Origin: Clostridiales bacterium | GTDB lineage: Bacteria > Bacillota > Clostridia > Christensenellales > UBA1242 | Length of the DNA stretch: 64,000 nucleotides | Reading direction: 5' to 3' | Assembly: GCA_003524095.1 (NCBI GenBank) | Contig: DOEE01000003.1 | Coordinates: forward strand, 656,219 to 720,218 | In this document: positions 34,749 through 43,677 of the stretch, one piece after another | Position numbering within the stretch: position 1 is the first letter of the stretch | How the letters are laid out: every line of letters begins with the position of its first letter | Made by a program: the position numbers and the translations under genes | Notes under the pieces: model-generated | Told to the model about the DNA's origin: nothing | Seen by the model: only the letters and a program-made list of their open reading frames with translations | Database searches by the model: none

Positions 34749-36299
34749 TTAATTATTGTTATATCCTTCAAATCTAATCGTTCCATAAAATTCAAAATAA
34801 CAACTTTGTTTGCTTGCTTCTTTGGAAGCTTCGCTATCTTGTGGATAATATTGATATTCGTCACTAGAATAAATTTCGCCACCTATGTTTCCGGCCGAAA
34901 CACCAGAGAATCTTCCGCTAATATCCCCTTTTGCTTTGAATTTAAAAGGTGTATTATAATTAACAGTTGGCATAAGAACTAATGCAGAGCCATATTTGTG
35001 TATATCAATTTTGTGTTGGAAAACATCAAGTGGATTAGTAAGTCCACCTTTAATTTCTCTAAAGGTTATCTCACATTTCGAAGAGCCATAAGTTTTGAGT
35101 AGTAATTTGTTTATCTTGTTGTCAACATTAACTTGACCTTCAGTGTTTTCAATCTCAGTATAAGCATTTTGGATATACTCGCCAGTGCTTTTTACATTGA
35201 TATTACCCCTAATGCTTACAAATTTAGCACTTTTCAAATATGAATTTACAGTAATATTTCCAAACTTTGTAGTAACTTTAATATCTTCCAATGCCTTAGA
35301 TATTGTTACATTGCCATGTTCACTTTGAAGAATGGCAAGACTACTGAGAGTACCAATATTTATATTTCCATAAGTTGTAACTATTCCTGTTCGACCAGTA
35401 ATTTCGTTAATCTTAACATCACAATTCTCTGTTACAATTGTATTTTCAACTCCCGCAGGAGTAACAATTTTGTTAATATCAAAATATCCATTTTCGCTAA
35501 TAAACTTAAATCCGTTACTATCGGTCGTAATTGTATTTGCGTCAAGTTTAATTCCTTTGCCAGTAACGTTAAATGAAGCATTAACCGAATCGAACATAAA
35601 TGTTCCGTTTGTGGCTTGCAACTTGATTGTATTGAGTACGGTTAGATTATTAATAGCCCTTAAGTCAAACAAACCCTTGTTAGTACTCAAATTAAGTGAA
35701 TTCAGTGTCGTCGAAACACTCTCGTCAACAGTAGTCCCAATGCTTCCCAAAGTAAATCTGCCCGAAGTTGTACTAATAGTTAAGTTATTAATTTCAAAAT
35801 TAGATTTGCTTGTTCCAATCTCAATGCTACCCGCATTTGTACTTGTCATAATTGAATATCTAAGATTTTTCGGAACAAAAATATTGAGTGATGAATTTTT
35901 GGCAGAAATTAATCCGTTTGGCTCAGTCAAAGTAATATTGATTTTGAGTGTATCGCCATCTTTTTCGATACTTTTGATAACTTTGTATTCAGTCATATCA
36001 TAAGCAATTCCAAATACTGAATTTCCAAATGAATAATTAACGTCCGAGCCTTCATCTTTTGAATTAATGTTAATGCTAATATTTTTTGAACTTACATTAA
36101 GCACGTAGTTGGTAAGTGTTGGATATTCAGCCAAATCAACAATTGAGTCTTTGACAATATCGCTACTATGGACTACACCCACACCAGCAATACGGAAACT
36201 TGGAACAAAATACATAACTCCAAAAAGCAGTACTCCTATTCCCAAAATAATGCCAAGAACTATTCCAACATATATCAAAAGTCCCTTTAGCGCTCTCAT
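34749..36299 (-). CDS. Membrane-anchored DUF4097-like beta-helix protein
   Basis: A 516-residue protein: one N-terminal membrane helix (~residues 8-32), then ~480 residues of short repeated beta strands with Asn, Ser, Thr and Gly (for example INNLTISTTSGRFTLGSIG and TTYGNINIGTLS). This pattern matches DUF4097/adhesin-type parallel beta-helices that sit outside the membrane. It ends with a soluble beta tail. Function unknown; related proteins lie near envelope-stress genes. TTAGGAG ribosome site. Confidence 0.72.
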   Translation of the reverse strand: MRALKGLLIYVGIVLGIILGIGVLLFGVMYFVPSFRIAGVGVVHSSDIVKDSIVDLAEYPTLTNYVLNVSSKNISININSKDEGSDVNYSFGNSVFGIAYDMTEYKVIKSIEKDGDTLKINITLTEPNGLISAKNSSLNIFVPKNLRYSIMTSTNAGSIEIGTSKSNFEINNLTISTTSGRFTLGSIGTTVDESVSTTLNSLNLSTNKGLFDLRAINNLTVLNTIKLQATNGTFMFDSVNASFNVTGKGIKLDANTITTDSNGFKFISENGYFDINKIVTPAGVENTIVTENCDVKINEITGRTGIVTTYGNINIGTLSSLAILQSEHGNVTISKALEDIKVTTKFGNITVNSYLKSAKFVSIRGNINVKSTGEYIQNAYTEIENTEGQVNVDNKINKLLLKTYGSSKCEITFREIKGGLTNPLDVFQHKIDIHKYGSALVLMPTVNYNTPFKFKAKGDISGRFSGVSAGNIGGEIYSSDEYQYYPQDSEASKEASKQSCYFEFYGTIRFEGYNNN

Positions 36300-36363
36300 A
36301 CAAAACTCCTAATGATATTTTTTTTAGTATATATTATTTTTATATTTTTTGCAATTACTTTAA

Positions 36364-36410
36364 TCAAAAAAAGACATAATTAACAGGCAAATGCCAGTTT
36401 TTTATGTCTT
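36364..36410 (-). terminator. Terminator after alaS
   Basis: Nested stem: outer AAGACATAA/TTATGTCTT (36371-36379, 36402-36410) and inner GGCA/TGCC. On the minus strand T follows. The hairpin begins 8 nt from the alaS stop. Confidence 0.8.
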
Positions 36411-36417
36411 AAAATAA

Positions 36418-38259
36418 TTAGTTTTCCAAAATTGCCTTAATTCTACGAACACCACTCGATGACGCTTCTTCCTTTTTAATTACAAATTTACCGAGTTCAT
36501 TTGTATTTTTCACATGTGGCCCCGTACAAATTTCTTTGGACACATCACCTATTGAATACACTGTTACAACATCTGGATATCTATCCAAAAATTGGTGCTC
36601 AGCACCTATTTCAACTGCTTTTTGTTTGGACATTTCTTCACACTTTACACTAAGCCCTTGTGCTATCCAATCATTAACAATTTTTTGTGTTTTTTCAATT
36701 TCTTCTTCAGTTAATTTATGGTCACAAGCAAAGTCAAATCTCAATCTTTCGCTAGTAATATTTGAACCCATTTGATGTGAAGTATCTCCCACTACTAGTT
36801 TTAATGCCGAATTAAGTAGATGTGTAGCAGTATGATATTTAGTCTCTATTTCTCCGTTTTCTTTAAGTCCACTCTTAAACGCACCCGAACTGGTTGTTTT
36901 TGCTAGTTCTTGATGCTCGGCATATGCTTGTTTAAATCCTTCTTCGTCAACATCAAAACCTTTTTCTTTTGCCATTTCAACGGTCATTTCAATTGGAAAT
37001 CCGAATGTATCATATAGTCTAAAAGCCGATTTTCCACTAATAGTATTGTCTTGTTTGGTTGGTACAAAGTTTTGGTTTTGAGACTTCATAAATTCAATTT
37101 TCCTTAAAATTCCATTACAAAGTTTTTCAAATTCTTTTGTGCCCACTTCAATAGTTTTGTTAAATTTTTCAACTTCCAAATCTATTTGAGAAATAATATA
37201 ATCTTGTTTTTCCTTTAAATTAGGATATGCTTCGCTATAAACTTGGTCTATATAAATCTTGCAAATTTGTGACAATAGTTTGACATCAAGTCCGATTTTT
37301 TTGGCATGACGAATCGCACGTCTAAGAAGTCTTCTTAAAATATATCCACTTCCAACATTACTAGGAACAATCCCATTCTTATCACCAATTAGCATAAGTG
37401 CCGTTCTCATATGGTCGGCAATAATTCTTATGGATTTGGTAGTACTTTCAACTTTGCCATACTCGCAACCAATACTCTTTGAAACAAACTCAATCACTGG
37501 ATAGAATACATCGGTCAAATATACATCTTTGAGTCCATTTAAAAACATTAGCATTCTTTCAAAGCCAAAACCCGTATCAACATTCTTGTTTTTGAGTGGA
37601 GCGTAGCCATTTTCGAGTTTTTCATATTGCATATAAACATCGTTTCCGATTTCAACAAATCTCTTACAAGAACAGTTTATATCACAATGTTCCGAACACT
37701 TTTTGTCGCTTAGCGGATAGAACCACTCATTATCTGGACCACATGGTGTACCAGTTGTTCCCGCTATTTCCCACCAGTTATCTTCTTTTCCTAAGAAAAA
37801 TATATTCTCTTTTTTGATTCCGAGTTTTTCAAGATATTCAGCAGTTTCAGTATCTTTTGGAGCGGACTCATCGCCTGCAAAAACTGTTGCACAAATTTTA
37901 TCGGCATCAAGACCAAATTTTGAAGTTAAAAGTTCAAAAGTCCATGCAGTTTTTTCTTTTTTGAAATAATCTCCAAGACTCCAATTCCCCATCATTTCAA
38001 AGAAAGTACAATGACTCTCATCTCCAACCGATTCAATATCTATAGTTCTAACACAGCCTTGGATATTACATAATCTAGTACCCATTGGATGCTTTTGACC
38101 AAGCAAATATGGCATCAAAGGTTGCATACCGGCAATGTTAAACATAACACCAGTTGTTCCGTCACCAATTAGTGATACAGCACCAATATTTACATGTCCT
38201 TTACTCTCATAAAATTTAATCCAAGTATCCCTTAATTCTTTTGAAGTTATTCCAAACAT
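36418..38259 (-). CDS. alaS: Short-form alanyl-tRNA synthetase (AlaS-like, no C-Ala domain)
   Basis: A 613-residue class II synthetase, about 250 shorter than typical bacterial AlaS (~870). The catalytic core is recognisable (CVRTIDIESVGDESHCTFFEMMGNWSLGDYF near residue 72-102). The editing domain is present with HTATHLLNSAL near 500 and CTGPH near 580. The DHHA1/C-Ala tail is absent. A cysteine cluster (CSEHCDINCSC, near residue 190) is an unusual insertion that might bind zinc. The core differs from textbook motifs (NIAGMQPL in place of FTNAGM). It could be the sole AlaS or a second, divergent copy. Confidence 0.82.
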   Translation of the reverse strand: MFGITSKELRDTWIKFYESKGHVNIGAVSLIGDGTTGVMFNIAGMQPLMPYLLGQKHPMGTRLCNIQGCVRTIDIESVGDESHCTFFEMMGNWSLGDYFKKEKTAWTFELLTSKFGLDADKICATVFAGDESAPKDTETAEYLEKLGIKKENIFFLGKEDNWWEIAGTTGTPCGPDNEWFYPLSDKKCSEHCDINCSCKRFVEIGNDVYMQYEKLENGYAPLKNKNVDTGFGFERMLMFLNGLKDVYLTDVFYPVIEFVSKSIGCEYGKVESTTKSIRIIADHMRTALMLIGDKNGIVPSNVGSGYILRRLLRRAIRHAKKIGLDVKLLSQICKIYIDQVYSEAYPNLKEKQDYIISQIDLEVEKFNKTIEVGTKEFEKLCNGILRKIEFMKSQNQNFVPTKQDNTISGKSAFRLYDTFGFPIEMTVEMAKEKGFDVDEEGFKQAYAEHQELAKTTSSGAFKSGLKENGEIETKYHTATHLLNSALKLVVGDTSHQMGSNITSERLRFDFACDHKLTEEEIEKTQKIVNDWIAQGLSVKCEEMSKQKAVEIGAEHQFLDRYPDVVTVYSIGDVSKEICTGPHVKNTNELGKFVIKKEEASSSGVRRIKAILEN

Positions 38260-38324
38260 ATTTTCTCGCTTATCTTTATTTAAATTATTAAAAACCCGCC
38301 AATTATTGGCATTTTCAAATAGTC

Positions 38325-38334
38325 TGCATAGTAC
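38325..38334 (+). repeat. TGCATAGTAC copy 5
   Basis: In the alaS upstream region (minus strand) and inside a small hairpin AATAGT...ACTATT. Confidence 0.65.
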
Positions 38335-38417
38335 TATTCAAAAACGAATTAATCATATTTAATTCTTAAATTCACATAGTATTTTAGCACAATAAGACAA
38401 AGTTTGCAATAATTATC

Positions 38418-39785
38418 CTACACATTTTGAGTTTGCACAAATTTTTCTTTGTGACCTGCAAAAACAAAGCAAGCAAGTATGAGTGACGTTTGAACACCTA
38501 AGAAAAGTATGAGTGCAAGCCCCGTTTGGACACCCAACGTTTGGACTTGCTCCGAACTATCAAAATGAATAATATCCAGCATAATCCCTACTAGCAATTG
38601 AGTAATTGAATTTCCTATATTACTAGCAAATGTAATTGTTCCACTGTATGTTGCCGTCAAATTTTCATTTCCTTCCATATCACATATTATGTCGCCATAA
38701 ATTGATGCTGGAAGACTATACAGCGAACCACTCCCAATTCCACATACAAATATTGCAACAAGCATCAAAACATAAGAAATATTATAAATTTCAATTCGAA
38801 ATAAATATATAAATATAACCCCAAACACAGACATAATTGTTGTTATTATTCCCACTAATAACGCCGGCTTTTTTTGTTTTCTCTTGCTTATAAAGACCCA
38901 AAGCGGTTGAGAAATTATCGTTCCAAACATAAGTGTCAATAACAAAAAAGTAATTTGTTTGCTAGTATAGAAAAACGAATATGTGAAGAAGTGTAATCCT
39001 ACACTAAACAAAAAAACTGTAGCAACACTTGTCAAAACATAGCCAACAATTATTCTACATAATTTTTTGTTTTTAAAAGACAATAGAAAGTTTGATACAA
39101 GTTTTTTTATGCTTAATTTATCTGAATTTTTTGTTTTATTTTTATTTGTGCTAACAACATTTTGTTGTTTAGGAATTGTCAAAAGTGATGAGATAAGACC
39201 AAAAACCAAACAAATTGCACTAGTAACTAACGCTATATAAACATAGCCTTTTGGATTTAATTGCCCGATAGGATACTTGTCTGTACTTGGCAAAAATACA
39301 ACAAGCAAAATACTCGGAATTATGATTCCAATAAGATAAAACACTGTACTAGTAGCATTAATTTTTGTTCTATCATTATAGTCGACGGCTATTTCATTTC
39401 CAAGTGCCATATAAGGTGTAGCAAACATTGTGTTGAAAGTTTCAAGCAAAAGCAAACTTACTATCATCCAAACAAACTTGAGTGGAATACTAATATAATT
39501 TGGAATACACCAAAGACAGATATTGAGTACAGACATGCCAAGTGTGGCAATAAACATATATCCGTTTCGATGTCCAAACTTACCAAGTTTGTATTTATCA
39601 CTAATATACCCCATAATTGTATCACTAAGTCCGTCCCAAATTGTACCAATAGCAATAGCAATTCCAACCAAAGTTCCACTAAGCCCAAGCACACTTGTTG
39701 CAAAAAACATAAAAAAGTTTGATACCGTTTGACCGATTACACTATAGCCCAAATTTCCAAAACCATAAAATATTTTTTTAGTCAA
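38418..39785 (-). CDS. GPH-family sugar:cation symporter (MFS)
   Basis: A ~455-residue membrane protein with 12 hydrophobic segments. N-terminal LTKKIFYGFGNLGYS and a DYNDRTKINA motif near residue 158 match the glycoside-pentoside-hexuronide symporter family, which takes up sugars with Na+ or H+. TTG start at 39783-39785 has GAAAGGAAA upstream, giving a normal N terminus; the longer ATG-started frame adds 22 residues without a ribosome site. The last ~15 residues are polar. It lies between dnaB and alaS, with no sugar enzyme nearby. Confidence 0.78.
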   Translation of the reverse strand: MTKKIFYGFGNLGYSVIGQTVSNFFMFFATSVLGLSGTLVGIAIAIGTIWDGLSDTIMGYISDKYKLGKFGHRNGYMFIATLGMSVLNICLWCIPNYISIPLKFVWMIVSLLLLETFNTMFATPYMALGNEIAVDYNDRTKINATSTVFYLIGIIIPSILLVVFLPSTDKYPIGQLNPKGYVYIALVTSAICLVFGLISSLLTIPKQQNVVSTNKNKTKNSDKLSIKKLVSNFLLSFKNKKLCRIIVGYVLTSVATVFLFSVGLHFFTYSFFYTSKQITFLLLTLMFGTIISQPLWVFISKRKQKKPALLVGIITTIMSVFGVIFIYLFRIEIYNISYVLMLVAIFVCGIGSGSLYSLPASIYGDIICDMEGNENLTATYSGTITFASNIGNSITQLLVGIMLDIIHFDSSEQVQTLGVQTGLALILFLGVQTSLILACFVFAGHKEKFVQTQNV

Positions 39786-39854
39786 ATTTCCTTTCCTTTC
39801 AAAATAAACAAAAAAAGTAAGTACAAATATACTTACTTTAGTTATTGACATATT

Positions 39855-41435
39855 TTATTCAAAAATATCTAGCAACTCATCATCTTCACTAATGGGTTGC
39901 ATGTCTGGTTCGGAATTCTCTTGAGAATTATCTTTGTTTTCTTGCATATCATTTTTATTTTCGTCCAAGTCATTCCAAGGCAAATCTTCCTTGGTGTATT
40001 CCTTAGAGACTTCTTGTGAATCCGATTTTTCTACGCAACTAGACTCAGGCAAAGGCATTGAGTCTTCCAAACTTTGAGCATTAGCATCTTTTTCAAGATT
40101 AAGAAACGTTGTAATATTTCCAACCCATTTAGTCTTGATAGTATCGCACTTGCCTGACCTATTTTTGGCAATAATAATTTCTGCAATATCTTGTTCTCTT
40201 TCATTTTGTGGAATATCGTTATACATATCACTTCGATAGATAAACAAAACCATATCAGCATCTTGTTCAATAGAGCCAGATTCTCTTAAGTCACTAAGCA
40301 TTGGTCTATGGTCTTTTCTGGTCTCACTTTGTCTGGATAATTGTGAAAGCAAGATAATTGGAATTTCAAGTTCTCTTGCCGCCATCTTCAAATTTCTTGT
40401 AATTTCACTGACTTCTTGTGTTCTATTTTCTCTACTCTTTTCACTACCCGACATTAATTGCAAGTAGTCAACCATGAGAATATCTAATCCCTTTTCTCTT
40501 TTGAGTTTTCGACACTTACTCAAAATATCCATTGGAGATTTTGAAAATCCTTCGTCAATAAATATGTCTGATTCGCTATACTTTTTGCCCGCACTAATAA
40601 TTGCTTTCCATTCTTTTTCATTCATTTCGCCTTTGAGAGCCTTACTCATATCCACATATGCCAAACTACAAATTGACCTTGACGCAATTTCTTCCTTAGA
40701 CATTTCTAGCGAAAATATTGCACATTTTTTGCCACACTTAGTTGCTGCATAATTAATCATATTCATTCCAAGTGATGTTTTTCCACACCCTGGTCTAGCA
40801 GCAATAAGAATAAGTGCGCCTTTTTGGAATCCGTTAGTAATTCTATCTAGTCCATAAATTCCGCTAGGAACACCCCTTATCATTCCTTTGTTCTTTTGTA
40901 TTTCTTCAAAGTTAGAAATAGCACCAGATACAGCCGAACTTATGTGAGCAAATCCACCCCTGTCTTCCTTTTGTCCGATTTTAAATATATTTTGTTCGGC
41001 AAAAGACAAAGCATCTTCCTTGGTTACACCTTCGTATGATTTATTGATTATATCTTGCCCAGCGGATATAAGTTGTCTAAGTACACTATCATTTTTGACA
41101 ATATTTATATAGTGTTCATAATTGCTAGCACTTGGAATAATGTTTGTTAGGCTAATCAAGTACTCAGCACCGCCTACACTTTCTAACTTACCACTCTTTT
41201 CTAGATTTTCGGCAATTGTAACAAAGTCAATTGGAACATTGCTTGCCATCACCTTTTGCATGGCTTCAAATATAATTTGGTGCGTCTCAGAATAAAAGTC
41301 GTCGACTTTAAGTCCTGATACAATATTATAACTTGCATCTTGGTCAATAAAAGCACAACCCAAAACGCATTGTTCGGCTTCAATACTGTGTGGCAATATT
41401 CTTGCATCATTTATCTTTTTTGTCGTTTGTTTCAT
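39855..41435 (-). CDS. dnaB: Replicative DNA helicase DnaB
   Basis: A 526-residue hexameric helicase. The N-terminal collar domain (residues ~10-115) begins ILPHSIEAEQCVLGC. The RecA-like motor starts near 180, with P-loop ARPGCGKTSLGMN near 210, Walker B LDILMVDYLQLMSG near 315 and QSETRKDHRPMLSDLRESGSIEQDADMV near 355. A ~75-residue acidic C-terminal tail with DLPWNDL and the final DDELLDIFE is unusual. AAGGAAG precedes the ATG. The 5' end overlaps the upstream membrane-protein gene by 29 nt. Confidence 0.95.
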   Translation of the reverse strand: MKQTTKKINDARILPHSIEAEQCVLGCAFIDQDASYNIVSGLKVDDFYSETHQIIFEAMQKVMASNVPIDFVTIAENLEKSGKLESVGGAEYLISLTNIIPSASNYEHYINIVKNDSVLRQLISAGQDIINKSYEGVTKEDALSFAEQNIFKIGQKEDRGGFAHISSAVSGAISNFEEIQKNKGMIRGVPSGIYGLDRITNGFQKGALILIAARPGCGKTSLGMNMINYAATKCGKKCAIFSLEMSKEEIASRSICSLAYVDMSKALKGEMNEKEWKAIISAGKKYSESDIFIDEGFSKSPMDILSKCRKLKREKGLDILMVDYLQLMSGSEKSRENRTQEVSEITRNLKMAARELEIPIILLSQLSRQSETRKDHRPMLSDLRESGSIEQDADMVLFIYRSDMYNDIPQNEREQDIAEIIIAKNRSGKCDTIKTKWVGNITTFLNLEKDANAQSLEDSMPLPESSCVEKSDSQEVSKEYTKEDLPWNDLDENKNDMQENKDNSQENSEPDMQPISEDDELLDIFE

Positions 41436-41793
41436 CTTCCTTACCTACTTTTTCTTCTTTGACTTTTGCTTTGTTTTCAAGTTTCTTTTGTCTAATACTA
41501 TTATAACTTTGCTTGAGTATCTCATCTTTGCGTTTTTGCATTTCTTCTCTAGCCTTAATCTTTTTTTCGAGTTTGCTATCATGTTTTTCAAATATCTTGT
41601 TTGCAATCAATGTTCCAACCAAAGCAAATCCAAGCAAAATCAAACAATCCAAAAATATAACAAGTGCTCTATGCAAACCTTGAAAGACATACATATTGAG
41701 TAGCACTAGTGGCACAAAAGCTATTAAAAATATAACCAAGTATTTCAAAAAATTTCTTTTTCGTCTTCGTTTATCAAATAAATAACCACTCAT
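41407..41793 (-). CDS. Small membrane protein with coiled-coil tail
   Basis: A 128-residue protein with two membrane helices (residues ~16-35 and ~42-66) and a charged, lysine/glutamate-rich C-terminal coiled coil. It overlaps dnaB (29 nt) and the upstream lipoprotein gene (4 nt). I recognise no family. Co-expression with dnaB may only reflect operon structure. Confidence 0.6.
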   Translation of the reverse strand: MSGYLFDKRRRKRNFLKYLVIFLIAFVPLVLLNMYVFQGLHRALVIFLDCLILLGFALVGTLIANKIFEKHDSKLEKKIKAREEMQKRKDEILKQSYNSIRQKKLENKAKVKEEKVGKEDETNDKKDK

Positions 41794-42686
41794 TTTTCCA
41801 AATCCTTTTTTTCAATAAGTACTATAGGTTGACCCTTGTTATTTTTGTAAATTACTATAGTGATAATAATCGTTGCAACTGCTGACAAAATTAACGCTAA
41901 TATATACCAGGCAGTAGGGTTTGCAGTAATTTTGTAGATAGACATTTCAAAATCTTGACTTTTTGAACTCAAATCCCAACGCAATAGCATAAGATCACCC
42001 TCGACTTCGTGAGCATCAGCATTACTGTGAAGCCTGTCATCTGGATAAGCAAAAATTTGACTTACACTTACATCATTTATATCATATCGTCCAACAAACA
42101 TATTTTTGTACTTTTCGTAGTAATTAACTCCGTTTTGTTCAAAATCTTGAATATTTCCACCAATTCCTGCACTCTTCAAAATTGAGTACTTGACAATAAA
42201 CATTCCATAACTATTAGGTTCATAGTCTGAATTAATTAAATCGTTAATAAATGGACCATAATCTTGTAATGCTTTGTCGTATTCAAAATCTTGGGCAACA
42301 GCATATCCATAAAAGAGACCAAACATATCCCAATCTGAAAATTCGATTGCAACTGAGATTTCATTTTTCTTGGGTTGTGAAACTTCTACTTTTATTCCCT
42401 CACTCACTCTTTGAAGCAAATCAGGATATGCATCAAACTCTCTATGTTTCCAATTGTCAACTTTGTTTCTAAATAGAACCATATCATTGTCAATAGAACG
42501 CATAACAGTAGATAGTGTTTCTCCACCCTTGTTAATATCCGATTCGTTTAGAGATATGACTAATTTGTCAATAATAGTGTTGGAAGCATCAATGGCTCTA
42601 ATAAACTCAATATCTGCACAACCACAAAATGTCGTGATTGATACAAACACAAGTATTAAGATTGTAAGGATTTTTTTAAATCTCAT
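41790..42686 (-). CDS. Extracytoplasmic protein anchored at both ends, unknown
   Basis: A 298-residue protein. The N terminus (LVFVSITTFCGCADIEF) is a signal peptide with a lipobox-like CGC; the C terminus has one membrane helix (~258-280) and an 18-residue tail. The ~230-residue outside domain (VEVSQPKKNEISVAIEF, GRYDINDVSVSQIF) has no recognised family. GGGAG precedes the ATG. It is the first gene of the three-gene dnaB operon. Confidence 0.6.
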   Translation of the reverse strand: MRFKKILTILILVFVSITTFCGCADIEFIRAIDASNTIIDKLVISLNESDINKGGETLSTVMRSIDNDMVLFRNKVDNWKHREFDAYPDLLQRVSEGIKVEVSQPKKNEISVAIEFSDWDMFGLFYGYAVAQDFEYDKALQDYGPFINDLINSDYEPNSYGMFIVKYSILKSAGIGGNIQDFEQNGVNYYEKYKNMFVGRYDINDVSVSQIFAYPDDRLHSNADAHEVEGDLMLLRWDLSSKSQDFEMSIYKITANPTAWYILALILSAVATIIITIVIYKNNKGQPIVLIEKKDLEK

Positions 42687-42776
42687 AAAAGCCTACTCCC
42701 AAATCTAATTCTATTCTAACAAAATTTTAAAAATTTTACAATAGATTGTAAACAAAAAATAATACTAAAAAATATT

Positions 42777-42804
42777 TGCTTAAAAAAAAAATATATTATA
42801 TAAT
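42777..42804 (+). promoter_or_regulatory. Promoter of a probable leaderless gene
   Basis: TTGCTT (42777-42782), a 16-nt spacer and TATAAT (42799-42804), ending 7 nt before the ATG at 42812. No Shine-Dalgarno is present. Confidence 0.55.
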
Positions 42805-42811
42805 ATGATGT

Positions 42812-43489
42812 ATGGAATTAATACAAGTTGCAAATTTTTTGAATGGAAGATTTTTACTTAATAATATCAAGATTGACAAGAGTGCAATTTTAAAGAGTAA
42901 ATTGTTCTCAACTTTTTCTGTTGGTACTTTGGGTGCTTCGAATATTGAAAAGATTTATTATGATACAGATGACTTTTTCTTTGCTGAAAAAGGAATAAAT
43001 ATTTATACAACTCATGACAAAGTTTCCAAAGAACTCATAATAAGATATGATAGTGAACAAGTTACTAGAATTGAGTTTTTGAAAAATATCCCTAATTTCT
43101 TCAAATTAAAGATTGGCAAAGATGACAATATTTCAAAATACTATGACGAAATTAACGATGCTATATACAAAGTATTTCCAACAGGACTTAACGTAAACAT
43201 CGAAGAATATCTAAGAGCATCAAAGCCACAAATCAAAATTAACAAAAAAAGAGACAGTTATAGAGTTGTTAATAATCGTGGACTAAAAATGACTTTGTCA
43301 TTTGATAATTGTGAATATTTCAAAGTTGGAACTAGGTCAAAGTTTAATCAATGTACTCTTGATATTGTTGGAGATAATGCTAGAGAAAAAGATGATTTTA
43401 ATAACTTCTTGAAAGATATTGTTTTGGACTATCCAAAGATTATCAAAATTCAGAGTAACGAACTCACTGTGGCTAGAAATAATTTGTAA
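42812..43489 (+). CDS. Unknown protein, faint CYTH-like pattern
   Basis: A 225-residue soluble protein. Alternating beta strands, including IEKIYYDTDDFFFAEKGINI (near residue 45) and LIIRYDSE, recall CYTH phosphohydrolases (triphosphate-tunnel enzymes), but the diagnostic ExExK motif near the N terminus is missing. The remaining part has polyanion-like basic patches (KINKKRDSYRVV). Function unknown. It starts 7 nt after a TATAAT box and ends before a strong terminator. Confidence 0.5.
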   Translation: MELIQVANFLNGRFLLNNIKIDKSAILKSKLFSTFSVGTLGASNIEKIYYDTDDFFFAEKGINIYTTHDKVSKELIIRYDSEQVTRIEFLKNIPNFFKLKIGKDDNISKYYDEINDAIYKVFPTGLNVNIEEYLRASKPQIKINKKRDSYRVVNNRGLKMTLSFDNCEYFKVGTRSKFNQCTLDIVGDNAREKDDFNNFLKDIVLDYPKIIKIQSNELTVARNNL

Positions 43490-43565
43490 CAACTAATATA
43501 AAAATTATTTTTGAAGTTGTTTATCTTATATCCCCTATCAAAAAGTATTTTTAAAAGAGATTATA

Positions 43566-43613
43566 AACATCCAAATAGTCAAAATATATTCTATTTGGGT
43601 GTTTTTTGTTTTT
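43566..43613 (+). terminator. Terminator after the 225-residue protein gene
   Basis: Stem AACATCCAAATAG/CTATTTGGGTGTT (43566-43578, 43591-43603, one G-T pair) followed by TTTTTGTTTTT. Confidence 0.85.
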
Positions 43614-43677
43614 AAAAAATATTTAGTTGTGATAAGATATATATGGAAAAATTTGAAAACTAACATAAGGATAAAAA

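Noticed and set aside
38260..38417. T-box upstream of alaS
   Set aside because: No GGTGGNACC-type T-box bulge sequence on the minus strand; the region only contains small AT hairpins and the 10-mer. The same holds for argS.
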